From Desulfobacterales bacterium (lineage in GTDB: Bacteria > Desulfobacterota > Desulfobulbia > Desulfobulbales > BM004): a DNA stretch of 7,462 bases. Made by a program: the position numbers and the translations under genes. The notes under the pieces were generated by a model. It was not told where the DNA came from and searched no databases. It saw only the letters and a program-made list of their open reading frames with translations. Within the stretch, counting starts at the first letter, position 1, and every line of letters begins with the position of its first letter. This document shows, in pieces, positions 1 through 5,589 of this stretch. The stretch is taken from the NCBI GenBank assembly GCA_030621655.1, contig JAUXHH010000078.1, forward strand, positions 1 to 7,462. The letters are read 5' to 3'.

Positions 1-2
1 GT

Positions 3-95
3 CGTAACAGCGAAGCGGTGTCAGGGCTCACAAAATGGCACGACAGACTTTTTACAAATCTGTCATTTGTTGATTTACAGCATGCCGCCATCTAA
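3..95 (+). CDS. Probable 3' end of an upstream gene (possibly DNA polymerase III delta')
   Basis: Reading frame 3 is open from the window edge to a TAA at 93-95 and gives a 30-residue tail ending in LTKWHDRLFTNLSFVDLQHA-AI. The pattern of a Trp and amphipathic leucines near the C-terminus resembles the last helices of clamp-loader delta' proteins, and holB lies directly upstream of the RicT homologue in Firmicutes and, as I recall, in related sulfate reducers. This fragment is too short for a firm family call. Frame 1 is also open here, to a TGA at 127-129, so the frame choice is itself uncertain. The stop would lie 30 bases before the ricT ATG, consistent with an operon. Confidence 0.38.
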   Translation, partial: RNSEAVSGLTKWHDRLFTNLSFVDLQHAAI

Positions 96-125
96 CATAT
101 TCTTTTTTAATTGCAACCAGCTAGA

Positions 126-1022
126 ATGATGAACCAGGAAAATAAAAATAATAATCCGGCGACAGCCGAGGAAAAGCATCCCCAGGAACGTTCTTTAAGC
201 CATTTCAAGGTCCAGTTCCGCCGGAAGGAACACCTCTTCTCAGCCTCAACCAGACTGCAGGGACTTCAAAAGGACGATGTTGTCATGGTTCAGACCGAGC
301 ATGGCCTGGAGCCTGCCAGGCTCATATCCGTTGTTCCAGGATGGCCGGAAAAAGAACCCTCCAAGGGTGCGCTTCCCGTATCTATTGTCAGGCGGGTTAC
401 CAGGGACGAAGCCGCCAAATTTGAAAAGTTGGACGACATGGAGCATAAAGCCTTCAGTACCTGCTCTGAGCTTATAGAGAAACTTAACCTGCCCATGAAC
501 CTGGTCAAAGTGGAGCGCTTCTTTAATGGCGGAAAAATAATTTTCTATTTTACTGCTGAAAACAGGGTGGATTTCAGAGAACTTGTAAAAAACCTGGTGC
601 AGGAGTTTCGAACCAGGGTGGAAATGCGCCAGATCGGGGTGCGCCACGAGACCAAGATGCTGGGAGGCCTTGGCTGCTGCGGCCGGGAACTCTGCTGTTC
701 GTCGTTTATTCAAAACTTTGAATCAGTTTCCATTAAAATGGCCAAGGAACAGAACCTGCCGCTCAACCCGGCCAAGATATCAGGTGCCTGCAACAGGCTT
801 CTCTGCTGCCTGAACTACGAGTATAAGACCTATAAATCAACCCGCAGGGGCATGCCCAAGATAGGCAGAACAATTACCTTTAACAACCAGACATACAAGG
901 TCCGTCAGCATAATGTTTTAAAGGAAACAGTTGTGGTTGTTAATGAAAACGGGGAAGAAATTTCCCTTAACAAGGACGAGTGGAAATCTGCAGTTGCCCA
1001 GCCGGCTGCAAAGGACAAATGA
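126..1022 (+). CDS. ricT: PSP1-domain, Cys-rich RicT (YaaT)-like protein
   Basis: This 298-residue cytoplasmic protein belongs to the PSP1 C-terminal family. In Bacillus, RicT works with RicA and RicF in a complex that binds Fe-S clusters and influences RNase Y-dependent mRNA maturation and development. The family signature is clear: GGLGCCGRELCC places Cys at 184, 185, 190 and 191, and CNRLLCC places Cys at 222, 227 and 228, followed by LNYE. This is the expected cluster-binding set. The first ~25 residues are Asn/Glu-rich and look disordered. The start is uncertain: ATG 126, ATG 129 and TTG 111 are all in frame and none has a good Shine-Dalgarno sequence. ATG 126 is chosen because it forms ATGA with the frame-1 stop and gives a normal length. 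The gene ends in a 4-base overlap with metG. No RicA or RicF partner is visible here, so the role in this organism is open. Confidence 0.9.
   Translation: MMNQENKNNNPATAEEKHPQERSLSHFKVQFRRKEHLFSASTRLQGLQKDDVVMVQTEHGLEPARLISVVPGWPEKEPSKGALPVSIVRRVTRDEAAKFEKLDDMEHKAFSTCSELIEKLNLPMNLVKVERFFNGGKIIFYFTAENRVDFRELVKNLVQEFRTRVEMRQIGVRHETKMLGGLGCCGRELCCSSFIQNFESVSIKMAKEQNLPLNPAKISGACNRLLCCLNYEYKTYKSTRRGMPKIGRTITFNNQTYKVRQHNVLKETVVVVNENGEEISLNKDEWKSAVAQPAAKDK
1010..1015 (+). promoter_or_regulatory. Ribosome binding site for metG within the end of ricT
   Basis: AAAGGA lies three bases before the ATG at 1019, inside the last codons of ricT. The spacing is short, but the ATGA stop/start overlap at 1019-1022 suggests coupled translation. 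The site supports the 1019 start over the longer reading from 980, whose extra 13 residues come before the conserved N-terminal strand. Confidence 0.6.
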
Positions 1023-2953
1023 GCCTCTATATAACTACACCCATATACTATGTAAATGCCCGGCCGCACCTGGGTCATGCATATACCACAATAATCGCCG
1101 ATACCTACAGTCGTTTCAAAAGACTGTGCAAGGAGGATGTGCGTTTTCAGACCGGAACGGATGAACACGGCGACAAGATTGCTGAGGCCGCCCAGACCGC
1201 AGGCATACATCCCAAGGAATATGCGGACCGCATAAGTTCCATGTTTCGGGAGGCGTGGCCAAGCCTGGCCATCAGGCCGGACAACTTTATCCGCACCACC
1301 GATGAACACCACGTCCAGACGGTGCAGAAAATATTGCAAAAAGTCCATGACCAGGGTGACATATACCTGGGAAGCTATTCCGGACTGTACTGCCGCGGCT
1401 GTGAACGCTTTTTAACTGAGAAGGAGCTTGTGGACGGCAAATGCCCGGACCACCAGACCGCTCCCACGCCTATTTCTGAAAGCAACTACTTTTTCCGTAT
1501 GAGCAAATATCAGGATTGGCTCATTGATCATATTCAGAAGAACCCGGATTTCATCACCCCGGAACGATATAAAAACGAGGTGCTCTCCTTTCTCAGTGAA
1601 CCGCTTGAGGATTTGTGCATTTCCAGGCCTAAAAGCCGCCTGACCTGGGGCATTTCTCTTCCTTTTGATGATGATTTTGTTACCTATGTCTGGTTCGACG
1701 CCCTCATTAATTACATCACTGGAATCGGCTATCCGGACTCTGAAAAATTCAGCGGTTATTGGGAGGTCGCCGAACACGTCATCGCAAAGGACATTCTGAA
1801 GCCGCATGCCATATACTGGCCGACAATGCTCAGGGCCATTGGGCTTGCCCCATATAAGCGTCTCCATGTCCACGGCTACTGGAATATCAACGAAGCCAAG
1901 ATGTCAAAGAGCATTGGCAATGTCGTACGGCCTGAAGCGCTGCTGCAGAACTTCGGGGTTGATACCGTTCGCTACTTTCTCTTACGCGAGATGTCATTCG
2001 GCCTGGATGCATCATTCAGCGACGAGAACATCATCGCCCGACAGAACTCGGACCTGGCAAATGATCTTGGCAACCTTTTCAGCCGGGCTCTGACCATGAT
2101 AAACAAGTTTGCCAATGGCATAGTTCCGGCCCCTGCCGACCTTGAGCCGGCAGACAAGGAGCTTGCCGGGGCAGCCGTAAATATGGTAACCGAATATACA
2201 GCCCAAATGAACAACTTCGCTTTTAATCGTGCCTTACAGGCAGTTTGGGCAATTATCAGTCTGGCAAACAAGTATATCGTATCAAGCGAGCCCTGGGTGC
2301 TTGCCAAGGACCCGGCAAAGACTGACCGCCTCAAGACCGTCCTCTATAACCTGGCTGAAACCTTGCGGCTCATTGGCCTGGTTCTGACGCCGGTGATGCC
2401 GGAAACCACTTTGAAGATGGCAATGGCTCTGGGAAGCACAGAGGATGAGCACTCCAGGCAGAATCTTGTCGATCATGGGGAATGGGGGCTTACAGCTCCT
2501 GGTGTAAAAATAAACCTTGGCCCCTCCCTGTTTCCCCGGCTTGAAAAAAAAGTAGGAGCACCGACAAAAGATGGCCAGAAAAAAATGAAGGAGATGTCAC
2601 CAAAGAGCAAAGAGGCTGAAAGTGATGCTGGACTTGTAACGTTTGACGATTTCAAGAAACTTGATTTACGGGTTGCTGAAATAAAGACTGCAGAAAAAAT
2701 TAAAAAATCCGACCGGTTACTGAAACTTACGGTTATGGCGCCCGAGGAACGAACGCTTGTGGCAGGTATTGCGGAATATTACAAGCCGGAAGACCTGATC
2801 GGCCGCCAGGTTATTATGGTTGCCAACCTGAAGCCGGCCAAACTGATGGGTGTTACTTCACATGGTATGATCCTTGCGGCACGAGACGAACAAGGCAGGC
2901 TATCCCTTTCCGCCCTGGCAGGAGGAGTGACCCCGGGAAGCAAAGTGTCATAA
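1019..2953 (+). CDS. metG: Methionine-tRNA ligase with C-terminal tRNA-binding domain
   Basis: This 644-residue class I aminoacyl-tRNA synthetase charges tRNA-Met in the cytoplasm. The N-terminus SLYITTPIYYVNARPHLGH carries the HIGH-type motif HLGH at 17-20. A single zinc knuckle follows with Cys125, Cys128, Cys142 and His145. The WFDALINY segment begins at 225 and KMSKS is at 294-298. The anticodon-binding helical domain runs from about 340 to 500. A lysine-rich linker then leads to an OB-fold tRNA-binding (EMAP/Trbp111-type) domain from FDDF at 542 to the end. Length and domain order match the bacterial form with a fused C-terminal dimerising domain. The start at 1019 is set by the conserved N-terminus and the overlap with ricT. 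The linker contains an eight-A run at 2544-2551, treated as a separate finding. Confidence 0.97.
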   Translation: MSLYITTPIYYVNARPHLGHAYTTIIADTYSRFKRLCKEDVRFQTGTDEHGDKIAEAAQTAGIHPKEYADRISSMFREAWPSLAIRPDNFIRTTDEHHVQTVQKILQKVHDQGDIYLGSYSGLYCRGCERFLTEKELVDGKCPDHQTAPTPISESNYFFRMSKYQDWLIDHIQKNPDFITPERYKNEVLSFLSEPLEDLCISRPKSRLTWGISLPFDDDFVTYVWFDALINYITGIGYPDSEKFSGYWEVAEHVIAKDILKPHAIYWPTMLRAIGLAPYKRLHVHGYWNINEAKMSKSIGNVVRPEALLQNFGVDTVRYFLLREMSFGLDASFSDENIIARQNSDLANDLGNLFSRALTMINKFANGIVPAPADLEPADKELAGAAVNMVTEYTAQMNNFAFNRALQAVWAIISLANKYIVSSEPWVLAKDPAKTDRLKTVLYNLAETLRLIGLVLTPVMPETTLKMAMALGSTEDEHSRQNLVDHGEWGLTAPGVKINLGPSLFPRLEKKVGAPTKDGQKKMKEMSPKSKEAESDAGLVTFDDFKKLDLRVAEIKTAEKIKKSDRLLKLTVMAPEERTLVAGIAEYYKPEDLIGRQVIMVANLKPAKLMGVTSHGMILAARDEQGRLSLSALAGGVTPGSKVS

Positions 2954-2978
2954 TCCTAGCGCAAAGGAACAGGAAGAA

Positions 2979-3278
2979 ATGTTTATGATCAGTAATTTTT
3001 TGTTTGCCCTGGCTAAGCTGGTGGAAATCCTGCTTGGAGCTTATATGTGGATAGTGATAGGGCGGGCCATACTTTCCTGGGTGAACCCGGATCCCTATAA
3101 CCCCATTGTCCGTTTTCTGCATGATGTCACGGAACCGCTTCTATCACGCATCAGACGTATGCTTCCTGCACTTGGAGGCTCCATTGATTTTTCCCCGATG
3201 ATACTGATACTGGCCATCTATTTTCTGATGAGTTTTCTCGTGCCAACCCTAAAACACATGGCAGCAGCCCTAGGATAA
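2979..3278 (+). CDS. YggT/YlmG-family integral membrane protein
   Basis: This 99-residue inner-membrane protein belongs to the YGGT family. Two hydrophobic segments are visible, at about 5-27 and 72-92. Between them lies the family core RAILSWVNPDPYNP at 29-42, followed by TEPLL (51-55) and DFSP (70-73). Relatives are YlmG in Gram-positive bacteria and cyanobacteria and YggT in E. coli. They are linked by neighbourhood and some phenotypes to cell division, membrane-protein insertion or osmotic tolerance, but the biochemical role is unsettled. AAGGA at 2964-2968 and AGGAAG at 2971-2976 precede the start. The former suits ATG 2979, while ATG 2985 (97 residues) is also possible. It sits 25 bases after metG and 18 before divIVA, and the pairing with divIVA matches ylmG-divIVA linkage in Firmicutes. 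Confidence 0.93.
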   Translation: MFMISNFLFALAKLVEILLGAYMWIVIGRAILSWVNPDPYNPIVRFLHDVTEPLLSRIRRMLPALGGSIDFSPMILILAIYFLMSFLVPTLKHMAAALG

Positions 3279-3284
3279 CTTTAC

Positions 3285-3288
3285 GGAG
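3285..3288 (+). promoter_or_regulatory. Strong Shine-Dalgarno site for divIVA
   Basis: GGAG lies eight bases before the ATG at 3297, within the 18-base gap after yggT. This is the best-placed ribosome binding site in the plus-strand block and fixes the divIVA start, which also matches the conserved N-terminus of the family. Confidence 0.6.
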
Positions 3289-3296
3289 AAGTAAAA

Positions 3297-4433
3297 ATGA
3301 AAATTACACCGCAGGACATTATTGAAAAGGAATTTCGAGTAAAATTCCGCGGGTTTGACGTGGCTGAGGTTGACACCTTTCTTGAGGAGGTGGCAGAAAA
3401 CTTCCTCAAACTCACTGAAGAAAATATCCGCCTCAACGAAAAAGTTTTAGCCCTGCAGGAAGATCTGGAATTCGCAGACAGGGTGGCCTCCCATAGCCAG
3501 ATGGAACTTCCTGCTGAGCTGGGAAATTTCCTGGAAGAACTCAAACAGGACACTGCTGCCATCAACGCTGAACTTGTTTCTCTCAAGCAGGACCGTTCGA
3601 CTTTTGTTTCCCTGGAAAAAAGTTTTAAAGAGGGGATTGTCTCTCTGCAGAAAGCTGCCACAATAACTCCCCCCAAGGTACAGACAGAAAATGTTGATCT
3701 TAAAAACGCCCTGGAGGAATTCAACAGGGGATCTGAGGCGATCAATGCTGAACTGGCTGCCCTTAAAGATGATCGCCAGGTTTTTGATTCTCTGAAGAAA
3801 AGCATCGAGGGAGTTGTTTCTGCAGCCAGGGAAGCTGGACCCGCAATGACTCCTCAGGCCCAGGCCGAAAGTGGAGACCTGGCTAAATCCCTGGACGAAT
3901 TCCGGCGGGGAACTGAAACGATGAGTGCGGAACTGACTGCTCTTAAACAGGAAGTTGGCTCCATTCAGCAGTTTCGTGATGAGATTAAGGGGGAACTGCA
4001 GGAGTTGCTCAAGTCTCATTTTGATGCTATTGATGCAAAACTTTCTAAAGCAGCTCCAGTGGCTGCACCTGCTGCTGGAGAGAAAAAGGAGCAGCTGTTA
4101 GCGGCAATTATTGAAAAGGAGCCGGCAGGCCTGAAAGAGGACGCAAGTCTTCCCGATTTTAAAGAGGAAGATGAAACGCCAGGGGACGATGAACTGGAAT
4201 TCTTAAGTGAAGATGATATACTTGACGTTGATAAGCTCAGGGATGTATTCCAGTCTGTCCTGAATAGTTCTATCAGCGATACCTCTGACAGCCGTGAAGA
4301 CAGCGATGACACCAGTGCTGATCTGTTATTTCTTGATGATAGCCTTTTTGAAGACGAGCACGAGCCGGAAGTAACATTTTCCCTGGAAGAGAAAAGTGCT
4401 GACCTAATGTCTGAAAAAATAGAAAAAACCTGA
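3297..4433 (+). CDS. divIVA: DivIVA-domain protein with triplicated coiled-coil segment and acidic tail
   Basis: The protein has 378 residues. Residues 1-57 form a classic DivIVA membrane-targeting domain: ITPQDIIEKEF, then FRGFDVAEVDTFLEEV, then a heptad-rich helix through LTEENIRLNEKV. DivIVA proteins bind negatively curved membrane at poles and septa and recruit division, growth or chromosome-anchoring partners. After the N-domain come three 60-residue units (about 73-132, 133-192, 193-252) predicted to be helical coiled coil and joined by Pro/Gln-rich hinges. An Ala/Pro hinge at about 251-261 follows. The tail from 280 to 378 is strongly acidic and contains FLSEDDIL and FLDDSLFEDE. Most DivIVA proteins are about 150-250 residues, so this one is clearly extended. 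The partner or partners of the extension are unknown. It lies 18 bases after yggT and 30 before the DUF167 gene. Confidence 0.9.
   Translation: MKITPQDIIEKEFRVKFRGFDVAEVDTFLEEVAENFLKLTEENIRLNEKVLALQEDLEFADRVASHSQMELPAELGNFLEELKQDTAAINAELVSLKQDRSTFVSLEKSFKEGIVSLQKAATITPPKVQTENVDLKNALEEFNRGSEAINAELAALKDDRQVFDSLKKSIEGVVSAAREAGPAMTPQAQAESGDLAKSLDEFRRGTETMSAELTALKQEVGSIQQFRDEIKGELQELLKSHFDAIDAKLSKAAPVAAPAAGEKKEQLLAAIIEKEPAGLKEDASLPDFKEEDETPGDDELEFLSEDDILDVDKLRDVFQSVLNSSISDTSDSREDSDDTSADLLFLDDSLFEDEHEPEVTFSLEEKSADLMSEKIEKT
3513..4052 (+). repeat. Three tandem 180-bp units in divIVA (60-residue period)
   Basis: Units at 3513-3692, 3693-3872 and 3873-4052 align without gaps in protein register. INAEL at residues 89-93 recurs as INAEL at 149-153 and MSAEL at 209-213. 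Each is followed by VSLKQD, AALKDD or TALKQE and preceded by EEL, EEF or DEF. Units 1 and 2 also share the hinge pattern P-x-x-Q-x-E at 126-131 and 186-191, followed by DL. Unit 3 diverges after about residue 220. The DNA copies have drifted, which indicates an old internal duplication under selection for length and phase rather than a recent expansion. Confidence 0.85.
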
Positions 4434-4463
4434 GAACAACCAAGATCCCTCCCGGGCTAGACC

Positions 4464-4769
4464 ATGGACTGTATAGCAAACCTGCAGAACAACAGCATTG
4501 CTTTCAATGTTTATGTGCAGCCTCGCGCCTCAAGGACCAGAGTTGCAGGAATGCACGGCAACGCCATCAAGATCTGTGTAACTGCTCCACCTGTTGAAAA
4601 CAAGGCCAATGGCGCTGTTATCCGTTTTTTTGCTGACCTTTTTGGTGTTCCAAAGTCTGCCGTTTCAATAAAAAGTGGCAGACATGGACGCAATAAAAAG
4701 GTATTAGTAAATGACATTGCTCTTGAGGAGGCCCGGAAAGCTCTTTCCGGGGCATTATCCAAAATTTGA
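4464..4769 (+). CDS. DUF167 (YggU-family) small protein
   Basis: This 101-residue protein belongs to the DUF167/YggU family, small alpha/beta cytoplasmic proteins of unknown function. The family signature is complete: VQPRASR at 18-24, VTAPPVENKANGAVI at 39-53 and SGRHGRNKKV at 71-80. An in-frame TAG at 4458-4460 lies just before the ATG, so no longer start is possible. There is no clear Shine-Dalgarno sequence, so expression may depend on translation from divIVA, 30 bases upstream. In E. coli the yggU gene directly follows yggT; here divIVA stands between the two. It ends 13 bases before the MORN gene start. The family call is secure, the function unknown. Confidence 0.92.
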   Translation: MDCIANLQNNSIAFNVYVQPRASRTRVAGMHGNAIKICVTAPPVENKANGAVIRFFADLFGVPKSAVSIKSGRHGRNKKVLVNDIALEEARKALSGALSKI

Positions 4770-4782
4770 CTCGCGGGACACT

Positions 4783-5568
4783 ATGAAGAAACTATTCCAA
4801 TTCCTCGGTATTCTGCTGCTGCTTTTCCCAGCTATAACCTATGGTGAGTGCATAGAAGGCGACTGCAATAACGGCTTCGGCATTTATATATTCCCGGAAG
4901 GAGGTCAATATGCCGGCCAGTTCTCCGATGGAGAATTTTCCGGCACAGGCAAACAGGTTTTTGCTGATGGCAACCGCTATGAGGGAATGTTTGTAAATGG
5001 TCTTCTGCATGGAAAAGGGATCTTGGCCTATCCGGATGGCTCCATCTACAGCGGGGAATTTAACAGGGGCGCTATAAGCGGCAAGGGCTCTATGATCTTT
5101 CCAAATAACAGCAAGTATGAGGGTGAATTTGTTGACGGAATATTTCATGGCATGGGCACCTATACTTATAGCGACGGCGGCCAATATAAGGGACAATTCA
5201 AAAAGGGGCTGCTTGACGGCATGGGAGTATTGCATTCAGACGGCCAGGTATACAGAGGAGAATTTAAAGAAGGAGAACACTATGGCAAGGGAACCATTAC
5301 CTATTTTGACAAATCACAGGAGATAGGGGAATGGAAAAATGGTGAGTTTGTTGTGACGCAAAAAATAAAAGCACCAAAGAAAACAAAAACAGAAACTCCG
5401 GAAGGTGAGGAAGAGCCTTTCGGCGATGAAGATATTGCCCTTGAGGATTTCTCGAACCCGGAGCAGGAGGATATTTTCCTTCAGGCCGACTTAGCTGCTG
5501 AGCAGGAGCAGGAGGATATTTTTTCACAGGACAACATCAATGAGGAAACCGAAGGGGCTGAACAATAA
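4783..5568 (+). CDS. Exported MORN-repeat protein with acidic C-terminal tail
   Basis: The protein has 261 residues from ATG 4783. An in-frame reading from 4711 overlaps the DUF167 gene and would bury the signal peptide. Residues 1-21 (MKK, a leucine-rich core, then AITYG) form a type I signal peptide. The mature protein should be periplasmic or surface-exposed, and the Cys pair 23/28 could form a disulfide. MORN repeats start with Y-x-G-x-F at 43, 66, 89, 112, 135 and 157, with degenerate half units on both sides. The spacing is exactly 23 residues except for one 22-residue unit (135-156). MORN arrays form beta-hairpin solenoids and are linked to lipid binding or scaffolding. After residue 191 come a short lysine-rich stretch and an acidic tail with repeated EDI motifs. 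No enzyme domain is attached. The Shine-Dalgarno match (GGGA at 4775-4778) is weak. The specific function is unknown. Confidence 0.88.
   Translation: MKKLFQFLGILLLLFPAITYGECIEGDCNNGFGIYIFPEGGQYAGQFSDGEFSGTGKQVFADGNRYEGMFVNGLLHGKGILAYPDGSIYSGEFNRGAISGKGSMIFPNNSKYEGEFVDGIFHGMGTYTYSDGGQYKGQFKKGLLDGMGVLHSDGQVYRGEFKEGEHYGKGTITYFDKSQEIGEWKNGEFVVTQKIKAPKKTKTETPEGEEEPFGDEDIALEDFSNPEQEDIFLQADLAAEQEQEDIFSQDNINEETEGAEQ
4909..5322 (+). repeat. MORN repeat array (six full units)
   Basis: The coding repeats have a 69-base period, with one 66-base unit. Each unit follows Y-x-G-x-F-x-x-G-x-x-x-G-x-G and usually ends in DG. The units differ widely at the DNA level, so this is an old protein repeat and not a recent microsatellite-like expansion. 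Confidence 0.85.
5461..5522 (+). repeat. Short direct repeat encoding EQEDIF in the MORN protein tail
   Basis: The 17-base sequence GAGCAGGAGGATATTTT occurs at 5461-5477 and again, identically, at 5506-5522. The copies are 45 bases (15 codons) apart and in the same frame. Each encodes EQEDIF followed by LQ or SQ. The exact identity contrasts with the diverged MORN units and suggests a recent duplication or strong constraint. Confidence 0.8.
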
Positions 5569-5589
5569 TTTATCTGGCAAGGCCGCCAT

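Noticed and set aside
42..64. GACAGA/TCTGTC inverted repeat as a terminator or operator
   Set aside because: The stem is only six base pairs with an 11-base loop and lies inside the likely coding tail of the upstream gene; no T run follows it.
70..98. Promoter-like TTGATT - 17 bases - TAACAT upstream of ricT
   Set aside because: Each hexamer matches only four of six consensus positions, and the -35 box and part of the -10 fall within the probable end of the upstream gene. Matches this weak are expected by chance in AT-rich DNA.
905..1873. Antisense reading frames opposite metG
   Set aside because: The opposite strand encodes conserved MetG motifs throughout, and the antisense products show no family resemblance or ribosome binding site.
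3281..4019. Long antisense reading frames opposite divIVA (174 and 190 residues)
   Set aside because: They mirror the biased codons of the Lys/Glu-rich coiled coil, are Ser/Arg- or Phe/Leu-rich with no recognisable domain, and overlap each other.
4711..4782. Longer start for the MORN protein at 4711
   Set aside because: It overlaps the DUF167 gene and would place 24 residues ahead of a clear signal peptide; ATG 4783 gives a proper MKK signal sequence.
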